NCBI GenBank assembly: GCA_050944685.1
Contig: JBMNRP010000005.1
Coordinates: 1 to 64,000, forward strand
Source of the DNA: CADBRN01 sp050944685
GTDB taxonomy: Bacteria; Bacillota; Clostridia; Lachnospirales; Lachnospiraceae
Reading direction: 5' to 3'
DNA length: 64,000 nucleotides
Shown piece after piece: positions 33,575-42,817 of this stretch (positions are counted from its first letter, which is position 1; each line of letters opens with the position of its first letter). Below the pieces are notes generated by a model, which worked only from the letters and a program-made list of their open reading frames with translations, was not told the origin of the DNA and ran no database searches. The position numbers and the translations under genes were made by a program.

Positions 33575-35462
33575 GGTATACTCCTGTCTTCTTCAGCCCG
33601 GCCACCTGGTTCTGTGAAGCCTCGTAGAGATCCAGCAGCTGATCGTAATTTTCGCTGAGTCTCCGGATTTCCGCGCGCAGAATTTCCTCATCGGCTTTCC
33701 CCTGGGAGGATTGACCGCTTTCCTTTTTCATCCTCTCCCGCATCATCTCTTCCGCGGAATAATTCCCCGGGGTCATATCCCCGTACATGGAAGCGAGCGG
33801 CACGTGGTCTCCTGTCGTATATTTCTGGAAATGACGTTCCATGTCCCCGAAAATTTCCTTCTGCTCTTTCCGGATTCCGTACCGGGAGAAAAGCTCCTCT
33901 TCGGAAAACACTCCGCGGAAACCTCCGCCCGCGAGATAGTAGTGCAGAATCCTCCACTTCAGAAACGAGACCGGAACCGGGAAGGGAAATGTCCACTCAT
34001 AATCGAGGAGGCACCATCTTCCCCCGTCCTGTTCCAGGATGTTGGGGAGAATCATATCAATATCCGAGACAGGCAGGGATTTTTCTGTTCCGTCGGGAAT
34101 TCTCTTCCCGAACACTGCCTGAAATTCCTCCGTCACACAGAAGGGAATCTGTCTGTCGGGAACGAACAGCAAATCCATCACCCTGTCGATCTTCTTCAGC
34201 GCCTCATCTCTTCCGCCCTCCCGGAAAGCTTCGTCGACGGCGACGTCGTACGGCGTTCCGCTCTCATACTCCAGATACAGGCCATCCGCGCCGATCCGGC
34301 ACCGGTTCGGCTCAAGGGCAGTCCCCTCGTACAGGGACTTCAGCTTTTCGTAATTGGAAAAAATCGACCGGATATGATCGTCCGCCGCGGAAGAATCGCC
34401 GGATTTTCTCACCAGACGGCTGCCGTCCGCCTTTTCAAGGATCTGAGTATTGGCGGAAAAACGGGGCGAGCGCTCATTGGAAAACTTCTCGAAAAGAACC
34501 CTGTCCCCGCCCTCTCCCGCGGAAACCGCAGAAGGGATCCCGCAGGATGCAGTGATCAGAAATCCGTTTGAAAATTCGGGGAACAGGTCCTCACCGATGA
34601 GCGCGTCAAACACCTCCGTCTCATCAAAGAGCAGGATTCTGGCGCTGTCAAAATTCTGGTTGTTGCTGCAGAGTTCTCCCGGCTTCGGAAGAAACGAGTC
34701 GCTGTAAATCTGAAGGGGAAGATATTCATCCGGATAGGGATAATAGAAAGTAAAATCAGAAAGGCCTTCATTCCGGAGAATGCTCTCCCACTCTTTTCTG
34801 GAAAAGGTTCTCACCGCCGAATCGCTTTTTCCGCCGCAAAGCGCCCTGAAATATCCGCCCGACGCATCCCGGCACCCGGCGAAATACTTCAGACCCAGGC
34901 GGTTCGGAGAAGCGATCACGATTTTCCCGCCGGGGGAGAGAAGCCGCATGGCCGCCGCGATCAGGCGGCCGCACGCAGCCGCGCCTCCTCCCGCGCCACC
35001 TTCGGATCCGGGAACGAGCTGCGGGGCATACTCGCAGACGTGGAACAGCGTGATTACATCAAATGTTCCCTCAAGGTTCGGGAGCACCTCCATGGGCATC
35101 CCTGCGATGAGGCGGATATTTTTCCGCGACCGGTTCCGCAGAGCACTGATCTGCGCCCTTTTTTCGGAGAAAACGATGCTCGTCACAGAAGCAGCCGCAA
35201 GACTGAGCTCTCGCGTGACCGTTCCGCAATCCCCGCCGATCTCGAGAACGTTCTTGCTTCCGTCCAGACTCAGGAAACGTGCCGGATTGCCCGTCACATG
35301 GGAGAGCCGGTACAGATAGCCGGCCGAATTTTTCTCCCGGATCCGGATGCTCATATCCGCATCCTCGGGGAGCGTCTTCAGATCCTCCAGTATTTTATTT
35401 TCCAGATCCGGTTCCGGTCTCCAGTCCTTTCCCGTATAAAACCGCTTATCAATCGGCAGCAT
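33549..35462 (-). CDS. Methyltransferase-kinase-coiled-coil protein (WbdD-like chain terminator candidate)
   Basis: A 637-residue three-part protein. Residues about 60-250: class I SAM methyltransferase (motif I NVLEIGGDCG at 71-80, then GGKIVIASPNRLG). Residues about 325-570: protein-kinase-like domain with the lysine in LVRK (353), hinge LYLEYESGTPY, catalytic-loop-like DIDMILPNIL (467-476) and metal-binding LLDYEW (485-490). Residues about 575-625: heptad coiled coil (EILRAEIRRLSENYDQLLDLYE). This order matches E. coli WbdD, which methylates/phosphorylates the non-reducing end of O-polysaccharide and sets chain length by its coiled coil. The Wzm/Wzt exporter nearby fits this role (inference). 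Confidence 0.8.
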   Translation of the reverse strand: MLPIDKRFYTGKDWRPEPDLENKILEDLKTLPEDADMSIRIREKNSAGYLYRLSHVTGNPARFLSLDGSKNVLEIGGDCGTVTRELSLAAASVTSIVFSEKRAQISALRNRSRKNIRLIAGMPMEVLPNLEGTFDVITLFHVCEYAPQLVPGSEGGAGGGAAACGRLIAAAMRLLSPGGKIVIASPNRLGLKYFAGCRDASGGYFRALCGGKSDSAVRTFSRKEWESILRNEGLSDFTFYYPYPDEYLPLQIYSDSFLPKPGELCSNNQNFDSARILLFDETEVFDALIGEDLFPEFSNGFLITASCGIPSAVSAGEGGDRVLFEKFSNERSPRFSANTQILEKADGSRLVRKSGDSSAADDHIRSIFSNYEKLKSLYEGTALEPNRCRIGADGLYLEYESGTPYDVAVDEAFREGGRDEALKKIDRVMDLLFVPDRQIPFCVTEEFQAVFGKRIPDGTEKSLPVSDIDMILPNILEQDGGRWCLLDYEWTFPFPVPVSFLKWRILHYYLAGGGFRGVFSEEELFSRYGIRKEQKEIFGDMERHFQKYTTGDHVPLASMYGDMTPGNYSAEEMMRERMKKESGQSSQGKADEEILRAEIRRLSENYDQLLDLYEASQNQVAGLKKTGVYHGRRYREK

Positions 35463-35490
35463 AAATTTTCCCCGTTTTCATTCAGAAAAA

Positions 35491-36501
35491 TCAGGAGAGA
35501 CTTCTGGCGGACAGTTTGCCCGGAATTCCTCCGTAATTCGTATCGTTCAGATCGAGAAGCTCCCAATTACCGTCCCGATAACGCAGGATGGTAAGACTTG
35601 CGTTGTCAATCCCGGAAATATTCTGATCCGGAAAAAGCTCCTGCAGGAAAAGAGCCGCGGAAGAATGCACCACTGCCAGTACTTTTTCCGAGTCGCTGCT
35701 TTCTGAGAGAATCCTCCGGATGCCGTCCCCGAAGCGATCGCAGAATTCGAAAGCGGATTCGCCCCCGGTGACGGATTCCGCTTTGGAATCGTCCGGAGAT
35801 CCGATATATTTTTCCAGATTGAAGGTACCGTACTTCTCCTCCACGTCACTGAGCTTCCTATCTTCCGCGTCACCCCAGTCAATGTCATCCAGCTCAGGGA
35901 GTGTTTCGACGGTCCGGACGGAGCCGGCCTTGTTTTCTTCCAGAAGAATCTCGGCGGTCGTTTTCGCCCTGCCCGCTTCACTGGACCACGCGCGGTCAAA
36001 TTTCACAGAAGACAGCGCTTCACCGAGCGAACGAACCTGTGCTTTTCCCTGCTGGGTCAGCGCAGAATCGCTTCCGCTGCCCTGGAGGATTTCGTTTTCA
36101 TTGGCTTCCGTTTTCCCGTGACGCACGATAAAAATCGTCACCTCGCCGTTCGCGGCGGACTGAAAGCTGCTGTCCGCGGAGACCATCTCGCCCCCTGAGG
36201 AAAGCACATTCGAAGAGGACTCCCCGTTTCCGGAAAGCTCTGTTCCCTCACTTCCGTAAGAAACCGATTCTGCCGCGGAAGAGGAAGACAAACCCGAAAG
36301 ACTTTCCCCGGATCCGGAGACAGCGCTCTCATCACCGGAAGATGTCCCGGAAGAACTGCTCTCTGACCGGACGGATTCTCCGCCGGCAGAGACGCTCTCA
36401 GCACTGCTTCCTCCTCTCTGATCCCTCACAAAGAACGCCAGCACCATCAGATAAAGTGCGGCAATGAGGATAAATGCGATTACCCTGAGACCTTTTTTCA
36501 C
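35491..36501 (-). CDS. Membrane-anchored histidine phosphatase (phosphoglycerate-mutase fold)
   Basis: A 336-residue protein starting at a GTG with GGAG 8 nt upstream. One N-terminal TM (about 6-24), a Ser/Gly/Glu-rich linker (about 27-125), then a histidine-phosphatase domain outside the cell: FIVRHGKTEANENEILQGS with the phospho-histidine, ALTQQGKAQ, AWSSEAGRAKTTAEIL and the second histidine in VLAVVHSSAA. The substrate is unknown. Its place between the 856-residue glycosyltransferase and the methyltransferase-kinase suggests action on phosphate groups of the surface polymer or its lipid carrier (inference). Confidence 0.85.
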   Translation of the reverse strand: MKKGLRVIAFILIAALYLMVLAFFVRDQRGGSSAESVSAGGESVRSESSSSGTSSGDESAVSGSGESLSGLSSSSAAESVSYGSEGTELSGNGESSSNVLSSGGEMVSADSSFQSAANGEVTIFIVRHGKTEANENEILQGSGSDSALTQQGKAQVRSLGEALSSVKFDRAWSSEAGRAKTTAEILLEENKAGSVRTVETLPELDDIDWGDAEDRKLSDVEEKYGTFNLEKYIGSPDDSKAESVTGGESAFEFCDRFGDGIRRILSESSDSEKVLAVVHSSAALFLQELFPDQNISGIDNASLTILRYRDGNWELLDLNDTNYGGIPGKLSARSLS

Positions 36502-36529
36502 CGGTCAGGCTCCTTCCCGCTCCAAAATA

Positions 36530-39100
36530 TCATCGTTCCGATTCATCCCCGGTCCCGGAAGAAGAAGCATTCTCCGCGTCCTCTTTCAGAATCTCGTCAA
36601 TGATGTCGAAATGTTCGTTTTCCCCGCGGATCCTCATATCCCCGTACATCAGTGTCAGATTCGGATTGTAATAAGGATCGCCCGCCTCGATCTCTCCGGC
36701 CCACTTCTCCCGGAAAATGCGGATCTCCTTCTTAAACCGCTCGTGCTTTTCACTCGTCTCTTCGTACCCGCGGCTCTTCGATTCATAATGGTAAAGCATC
36801 ACCGAAGGATCCAGCACAATGCGGAGCCCCATCTGCCTGATCTTGAGACAAAGATCCACGTCGTTGAGCGCAACCGTGAGCCCCTCGTCCAGCCCGTGCA
36901 CCGCGTCAAATACCGTCTTTTTGATCATCATGCAGGCACCTGTCACGGCGCTCACGTCCTGAATGGCCTGCAGACGTCCGAACTCTCCCGGATCTTCTCC
37001 GTTCTCTCCGGTCAGCACATGGCCGGCAAAACCGCCGACGCCGATGACGACGCCACAGTGCTGCACCGTGTCATCCCCGTAGAGAAGCTTGACGCCGACC
37101 GCACCGGTGTTGTCCCTCTGACAGAAGCCGAGCATGCGCTCCATCCAGTCCGGAGTGATCACCCGCGTATCGTTGTTCAGCAGGAGAAGGTAGTCTCCCT
37201 CCGCGTACTTCGCACCGAAGTTATTGACCTTCGAATAGTTAAAGGCGCCGGTGAAGCGGACGACACGCAGATTGTCGTGTTCCTTTTCCAGTTCCTCGTA
37301 ATAGTCAAAGATCTCCCGCCCGGTGCTGTTATTCTCGACAATGATGATCTCAAAATTCTTCCAGGTCGTTTTTTCATAAATCGAGTCCACGCAGTTTTTC
37401 AGCGTGTCTCTCTGATCTTTGTTGCAGATCACAACCGAGACCTTCGGGCAGCCGATGACCTCCGGATGCGCCTGGTAGAGAATAAAGGTGCCCGTATAAT
37501 CCAGGGTTGTCTTCTCTCCTATCCGCTCAAAATGGGCCTGAAGAGCCGCTTTCGCATTGTCAATGGCATATTTCTTGCTGTCTTGGTTTCCGGCCGTCGA
37601 ATCTCTGTGAGCACGCCAGTGATAGAGAATCTTCGGGACGTGGCGGATGCGGTCCGAGAGCTCGGTGCACCGAAGGATCAGATCCCAGTCCTGTGCTCCG
37701 TCATACTCCTTCCGAAAACCTCCGGTCTTCTGAATAATCTCGCGACGCACCACAAAAATGTGGCAGATGTAATTAATACTGGTCAGAAAGTCCGGGTTGT
37801 AATCAGGCTTGAACCGGGGCGAATAGAATCTGGTGCCCCTTTCATTCGTCAGATCCTCATCCGTGTAGATCATATCCGTTGCCGGATCCTTCTCAATCAC
37901 CGAGGCGATCTCAAAAAGCGCATCCTTTTCCAGCATGTCATCGTGATCGCAGAACATGACGTAATCCCCGGTGGCCATCGCAAGCGCCGCATTCGTGTTG
38001 CCCGCGATTCCGAGATTTTCTTTCAGCCTGCTGTAATGAATTCTCGGTTCACTTCCGTAATGCTTTTCAATATACTCACCGGTCCGGTCTGTCGTGCTCC
38101 CGTCCGCCAGACAGAGCTCCCAGTTTTGATAGGACTGCCCGACTACTGAATCCAGCAGCGCCCCCAGAAAATCCGGCCGGGTATTGTAGAGCGGTATGGT
38201 GATGCTGATCTTCGGGCGGACCCGGAACCCGGTCTGACGCTGCCTTCTGAGCTCTTCGGGTTTGACCCGGTGGCGGAGAAACCATTTCTGGTACTCGCTG
38301 GCGCGGTTCGGATATCCCTGAAACAGAAACCGGAAGGCCTGTCCCGCTCCGTCGTTCCGGAAAATCCCGAAGAACTCGCCCCATGCGCTGCGCGTACGGA
38401 CCCTCGAAAGGAAGGCCTCCGCGCCGCCGGGGCTGCAGACTTTCGACAGATCGATCTTCTGCACCGCCTGCTGGCGTCCCGCCTCGAATTTCAGCGAAAT
38501 TCTGGGATCCTCCAGATCATCCGTGTCGATAAGGATCAAAAATCCCAGATGGTGTTTTCCCTCAAGCGCCAGGGCGTTTTCCACATCGACACGGCGCCGG
38601 CGGATCACCTGCGCCGGAATCTCACGGTTTCTGTGATCCAGAACCGTGACGGAGCTCCCTCCCGCCAGGCGGCAGTAAGTCCACCCGGTGATGCGGTATT
38701 TCCCGGACATTTCCATCCAGTTATCCACGCTGTAGCGGATCGAAAAAAAGCGTCTCGCCAGAATACCGGCTTTTCTCCGGAAAATGACGTGTTCCCACCC
38801 GCCGGAGCGGGCGGTTATAATCACTTCATTCCCTTTCCGGAAAAAAGATTTCTCCAGCCGGATCTGAATCCGGACCCCCGGGTCCTCCTTCGGATGAGCC
38901 CCGTGCTTTTCCAGGGCCTGCAGAACATCTTTCCGCGGTAAACGGACTGTCTCGCAGGGAAGCTCTTTCCCGCTCGCGTCTGCCACAGAAAGGACGATCT
39001 CACTTTCGTCCGTCGCGTACACCCAGCCTTCCAGGCAGTAGGTGAATACTTTTTCCCCGGTCAGCTTTTCTGTATCAATATGATAGTAGATATCTTTCAT
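36530..39100 (-). CDS. Double-domain GT2 glycosyltransferase with both domains intact
   Basis: An 856-residue enzyme. N-terminal accessory modules (about 1-260) with LEGWVYATDESEIVLSVADA and a second copy-like region TGWTYCRLAGGSS. First GT2 domain (about 295-540): KISITIPLYNTRPDFL, MFCDHDDMLEKDALFE, YTDEDLTNE, DWDLILRCTEL. Second GT2 domain (about 560-810): KVSVVICNKDQRDTL, LLLNNDTRVITPDW, GVKLLYGDD, LNDVDLCLKI. Such two-headed enzymes usually add two alternating sugars of a repeat unit. Its ATG follows wzt by 4 nt. The Shine-Dalgarno AAGGTGAAG is inside the wzt 3' end. Confidence 0.9.
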   Translation of the reverse strand: MKDIYYHIDTEKLTGEKVFTYCLEGWVYATDESEIVLSVADASGKELPCETVRLPRKDVLQALEKHGAHPKEDPGVRIQIRLEKSFFRKGNEVIITARSGGWEHVIFRRKAGILARRFFSIRYSVDNWMEMSGKYRITGWTYCRLAGGSSVTVLDHRNREIPAQVIRRRRVDVENALALEGKHHLGFLILIDTDDLEDPRISLKFEAGRQQAVQKIDLSKVCSPGGAEAFLSRVRTRSAWGEFFGIFRNDGAGQAFRFLFQGYPNRASEYQKWFLRHRVKPEELRRQRQTGFRVRPKISITIPLYNTRPDFLGALLDSVVGQSYQNWELCLADGSTTDRTGEYIEKHYGSEPRIHYSRLKENLGIAGNTNAALAMATGDYVMFCDHDDMLEKDALFEIASVIEKDPATDMIYTDEDLTNERGTRFYSPRFKPDYNPDFLTSINYICHIFVVRREIIQKTGGFRKEYDGAQDWDLILRCTELSDRIRHVPKILYHWRAHRDSTAGNQDSKKYAIDNAKAALQAHFERIGEKTTLDYTGTFILYQAHPEVIGCPKVSVVICNKDQRDTLKNCVDSIYEKTTWKNFEIIIVENNSTGREIFDYYEELEKEHDNLRVVRFTGAFNYSKVNNFGAKYAEGDYLLLLNNDTRVITPDWMERMLGFCQRDNTGAVGVKLLYGDDTVQHCGVVIGVGGFAGHVLTGENGEDPGEFGRLQAIQDVSAVTGACMMIKKTVFDAVHGLDEGLTVALNDVDLCLKIRQMGLRIVLDPSVMLYHYESKSRGYEETSEKHERFKKEIRIFREKWAGEIEAGDPYYNPNLTLMYGDMRIRGENEHFDIIDEILKEDAENASSSGTGDESER

Positions 39101-39104
39101 GAAT

Positions 39105-40622
39105 TCACTTCACCTTTATCACGGTAGTTTTCGAGTTCATGTCGAAAAAGCCCACTGTATTTTTACTGGATACGACCGTTACATTGACCATATCGTAGCA
39201 TCTGTGGAAAGCCGTCAGCTCCCCCTTCACGTATCCCGTGCAGCTCATGGAGAGAAGATACTCTCCTCCCTGAAGGTCCATTTTCTGGGTAAAACGGGCC
39301 TCGTAGACCTCGCCGGCACTGGCAAGCGGAACCTGCACGTCCTCCAGAAGCGTGTTTGTTCCCGTGACATCCACTCCTCGGATCGTCTTGAACGTAAAGG
39401 TAAAAATCGGATTCTGAACCGGACGGTTGAAAATAACCCTGGAACAGAGAGTAAAGGTCGTCCCCTTTTCTATGGTGTTGGTGAGCATTCCATCCTCGTC
39501 AAAGATCGCAAAATCGAGCATGGTCGCGTCCCCGTTTCCGTACTCTTCCAGGTTCGGATTCATCGCAAAGTGGCTCTTCCAGAAGGAGGGGTCGTGCTCT
39601 TTGTAGTGAATCGTACGGATCTCCCCGTCACCGGCCTCCGCCTGTCCTCCGTCCCCGGCGGGGCTCCTCCGGTCCCGGCCGAGAAGCATCTCCCGCACGT
39701 CGGCCCCCTCTTCCGCGGCTTTTTCCACCGCGGCACGGTCCTCGTCGGATCCGGCGAGCATCTTCTTGTACAGATTGATGATTTCCTTCGGCCTGCCCTC
39801 GGCGAGCTTACGCCCCTTGTTCAGCAGAATCACGCGGTCGCAGTATTTTGAGACACTGGAGAGGTCATGACTTACGAAAAGAATGGTCTTCCCCTCCCGC
39901 TTGAATTCATCGAATTTCTGGTAGCACTTGGCCTGAAAAAACACGTCTCCGACCGAGAGCGCCTCGTCCACCACCAGGATTTCCGGGTCAATGTTGATGG
40001 CCAGAGCGAATGCCAGGCGGACAAACATTCCGCTCGAATACGTCTTGACCGGCTGATAGACAAAATCCCCGATGTCGGCAAATTCCAGAACCAGGGGAAT
40101 TCTTTTCTCGATCTCCTCCCGGGAATATCCCATCATCGTTCCGTTCAGATAGATATTTTCAATCCCGGTGTACTCCTGGTTAAAGCCGGCTCCGAGTTCG
40201 AGAAGCGCGGAGATGCGGCCCGAAATATCTATCTCGCCGCTCGTCTGATTCAGGACTCCGGTGATGATCTTCAGAATCGTCGACTTTCCGGCTCCGTTTG
40301 TTCCGATAATGCCGACCGTCTCGCCCTTTCGCACTTCAAAGCTCACGTCCCGCAGGGCATAGTGCTCCCGGTAGCGCTTCTTTTTGGAAAATCCGAAGGC
40401 GTCCGCGATGCGGTCGCGGTTCCTCCCGTACAGCTTGTACATCTTCGTCAGATGACGGATCGAAATCACTGCCTCATTGGCGGAAAGATCCCGCTCCTCG
40501 CTCTCCGGAAAATCGCCTTCCTCATCTCCGTCAGAAAGAAGAGACGTCAGATTTCCGTTGTCATCCGCGGAGCCGGAATCACTGTATTTCTTTCCGCGAA
40601 GACGTTCTGCCTCACTGTTCAA
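39105..40622 (-). CDS. wzt: Polysaccharide ABC exporter ATPase with C-terminal carbohydrate-binding-type domain (Wzt)
   Basis: A 505-residue ATPase. The start is a TTG at 40620-40622, with a full AAGGAGG 9 nt upstream that overlaps the wzm stop codon; the open frame further upstream is only an overlap with wzm. ATPase domain: Walker A GTNGAGKSTILKIITG, the signature-like KTYSSGMFVRLAFALA, Walker B EILVVDEALSVGD. The C-terminal domain (about 370-505; VTGTNTLLEDVQVP, GGEYLLSMSC) is the Wzt_C type that reads the non-reducing end of a finished chain before export. Pairs with wzm upstream and the WbdD-like protein. Confidence 0.92.
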   Translation of the reverse strand: MNSEAERLRGKKYSDSGSADDNGNLTSLLSDGDEEGDFPESEERDLSANEAVISIRHLTKMYKLYGRNRDRIADAFGFSKKKRYREHYALRDVSFEVRKGETVGIIGTNGAGKSTILKIITGVLNQTSGEIDISGRISALLELGAGFNQEYTGIENIYLNGTMMGYSREEIEKRIPLVLEFADIGDFVYQPVKTYSSGMFVRLAFALAINIDPEILVVDEALSVGDVFFQAKCYQKFDEFKREGKTILFVSHDLSSVSKYCDRVILLNKGRKLAEGRPKEIINLYKKMLAGSDEDRAAVEKAAEEGADVREMLLGRDRRSPAGDGGQAEAGDGEIRTIHYKEHDPSFWKSHFAMNPNLEEYGNGDATMLDFAIFDEDGMLTNTIEKGTTFTLCSRVIFNRPVQNPIFTFTFKTIRGVDVTGTNTLLEDVQVPLASAGEVYEARFTQKMDLQGGEYLLSMSCTGYVKGELTAFHRCYDMVNVTVVSSKNTVGFFDMNSKTTVIKVK

Positions 40623-40636
40623 TGCCGCACACCTCC

Positions 40637-42049
40637 TTACAGCACATCTGCGAAATGAACGCTCAGCCGCCGGAACACGGTCGTTCCGATGACAAACAGA
40701 AGAACAACAAGCGCCCAGAAATAGGCGGTGAGGGTCGGATGCGTCCAGAACCAGACATTGTTGATCAGCGCGTCGCGGTATCCCATGACAATATAATACA
40801 TGGGATTCAGTTCCAGAATAAACGTGACCGGCCGCGACAGGTTCATCGCATCGATATTCCACATAATCGGAGTGAACCACACGCCGATCTGCATGATAAT
40901 ATTGATGATCTGAGACAGATCGCGGAAGAACACGACGATCGCCGCGGAAAAATATACCTGCGCGGAGACCAGAATGATCATCGCCAGTGAGTAGTAGAGC
41001 ATCTGAATCATGTACGGCGTCGGATAAAAGCCGCCGATCGCGAAACAGACGACGATAAACACAATAAAAAAGAGATGGACGAAAAGACTGGAAACCACCT
41101 TCACAAGCGGCAGAATATCGATCTTGAAGACGACCTTCTTGACCAGATAGGAATATTCCAGCAGTGCGTTCGTCCCGGAGCTGTACGCCTCGGAGAAGAA
41201 GAACCAGGGAATCAGGCCCGCCATCAGCCACAGGACGTAAGGCACCGATATCCCGGCCTTGGTGGACTGAGTTCCCACGCGGAGCGCCTTCTCAAAGACA
41301 AACCAGTAGACAAAAATCGTGATCATCGGCTGGACGAACGCCCAGAAAATACCGAGATACGAGCCGGCGAACCGGGTCCGGAAATCATTCTTTCCCAGCT
41401 GGAAGATCAGCTTGCGGCTGTGGATCACATCCCCGGGAATCTCGGTCAGTCTGTCCCATTTCAGGACGACCAGCAGTGCAATCAGATCGACAAAGACAAT
41501 GATCGCGATCTTCTTTGCGAGATCCCCCCTTCTGTGCACCTTGTTCAGCGTCTTCAGCGTAGAAGATGCATCCACACTTCCCAGTTCAATCCTGCTGTCC
41601 GCGGATTTCGTCGTCAGCATCCATCCGCTGCCCGATTTCTGAATCGTCACATCGGAGGCCTTCACGTCGTCGAGCGTAAATTCCTTCAGCAGCATATCCC
41701 CCAGCTGAAGGCGGATACTGGAAATCTCGATATCCGCCTGATCCGTCTCGGCGGGGTCAAAACGAATCCTGCAGGTATTGGCCGGCAGTCCGTAGCCCAT
41801 CGTCAGAACTTTCCCGGGGGTTCCGTAAGAAGCCGGGACCGACTGCGTCTCCGAATATGCGGCGGATTCCCCCTGGTCCTGCGTCACATAATAGACCCGG
41901 CCGACAAAATTATCTTCGGATTTAACATTGATGTACAGTCCGATTGTGTCCGCCGAATGATTCGGTTCCTGGCGCACGAAATAAACGGTCAGCAGAACTG
42001 CTGCCAGAATAATAATCAGCCGGACCGCCAGATGACGTTTTTTTGCCAT
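40637..42049 (-). CDS. wzm: Polysaccharide ABC exporter permease (Wzm/TagG) with extra N-terminal extracytoplasmic domain
   Basis: A 470-residue membrane protein. Residues about 205-470 are a normal ABC-2 permease of the Wzm/TagG type (LGKNDFRTRFAGSYLGIFWAFVQPM, then six TMs). Unusually, this is preceded by a TM (8-25), an extracytoplasmic domain of about 150 residues (26-178) rich in beta strands (YINVKSEDNFVGRVYYVTQD, ADIEISSIRLQLGD), and another TM (180-197). Typical Wzm proteins are about 260 residues. Its ATG shares a base with the stop of rmlC. Confidence 0.9.
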   Translation of the reverse strand: MAKKRHLAVRLIIILAAVLLTVYFVRQEPNHSADTIGLYINVKSEDNFVGRVYYVTQDQGESAAYSETQSVPASYGTPGKVLTMGYGLPANTCRIRFDPAETDQADIEISSIRLQLGDMLLKEFTLDDVKASDVTIQKSGSGWMLTTKSADSRIELGSVDASSTLKTLNKVHRRGDLAKKIAIIVFVDLIALLVVLKWDRLTEIPGDVIHSRKLIFQLGKNDFRTRFAGSYLGIFWAFVQPMITIFVYWFVFEKALRVGTQSTKAGISVPYVLWLMAGLIPWFFFSEAYSSGTNALLEYSYLVKKVVFKIDILPLVKVVSSLFVHLFFIVFIVVCFAIGGFYPTPYMIQMLYYSLAMIILVSAQVYFSAAIVVFFRDLSQIINIIMQIGVWFTPIMWNIDAMNLSRPVTFILELNPMYYIVMGYRDALINNVWFWTHPTLTAYFWALVVLLFVIGTTVFRRLSVHFADVL

Positions 42050-42633
42050 TATTTCGTCATTCCTCTGTCAATAAGAAGCTGCCTGTAACTGCTGTTGACC
42101 TTGTCCTTTTCGGAAAGGATCAGGTCATCCGGGGTCATTCCCTCCGGCATCGGCCACCTGACCCCGAGATCGGGATCGTTCCACATCAGGCCGCCCTCAT
42201 CATTGGGATGGTAGAAATCCGTGACCTTGTAGCAGAATTCCGCGTAGTCCGAGAGGACAATGAATCCGTGCGCAAAGTCTTTCGGAATGAAAAACTGCTT
42301 CTTGTTTTCCGCCGTCAGCGTGACACCGAACCATTTTCCAAAGGTCTCGCTTCCGGGGCGCAGATCGACGGCCACATCATACACTTCCCCGATGATGACC
42401 CGAACCAGTTTGTCCTGCGGGTAATGAATCTGAAAATGAAGACCGCGGAGAACGCCCTTCCTGGAGGCGGACTGGTTATCCTGAACGAACCGGCAGTCAA
42501 TACCCTCCGCAGCGAAATCATTATAATTATAAGTTTCCATAAAATATCCGCGGTTGTCGCCGAACACGGTCGGCTCGATCACACAGAGTCCCTCGATCCC
42601 GTTGCAGTTTTTCGTCACTTTGATTTTACCCAT
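42049..42633 (-). CDS. rmlC: dTDP-4-dehydrorhamnose 3,5-epimerase
   Basis: A 194-residue cupin of dTDP-L-rhamnose synthesis. Start at 42633 after GAGAGG; the frame extends upstream without a suitable start. Signature residues: the base histidine in VLRGLHFQ, DVAVDLRPGSETFGKW, the phosphate-binding FIPKDFAHGF and the acid tyrosine in AEFCYKVTDFY. Stop TAA overlaps the wzm start by one base. Confidence 0.95.
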   Translation of the reverse strand: MGKIKVTKNCNGIEGLCVIEPTVFGDNRGYFMETYNYNDFAAEGIDCRFVQDNQSASRKGVLRGLHFQIHYPQDKLVRVIIGEVYDVAVDLRPGSETFGKWFGVTLTAENKKQFFIPKDFAHGFIVLSDYAEFCYKVTDFYHPNDEGGLMWNDPDLGVRWPMPEGMTPDDLILSEKDKVNSSYRQLLIDRGMTK

Positions 42634-42817
42634 CTTAAGATTCCTCTCCTTTCGGGCAGATAAATCGAATTCTTCCTGAATCCCTTTCGAATGGCTCTGG
42701 ATATTATATGACAAGTGCCCCGTAAACGCAAGTAAAGCGGGCTTTCGTGCCGTTTCCGCACCTCCCGCGCCGGAGCGGAAGTCCTCCTTTTCGGGTTCTC
42801 TTCGCTCATCCGTCTCT

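Noticed and set aside
40623..41231. Upstream extension of the wzt reading frame
   Set aside because: This part overlaps wzm in another frame and shows no ABC features. A TTG start with a full Shine-Dalgarno at 40622 fits the family.
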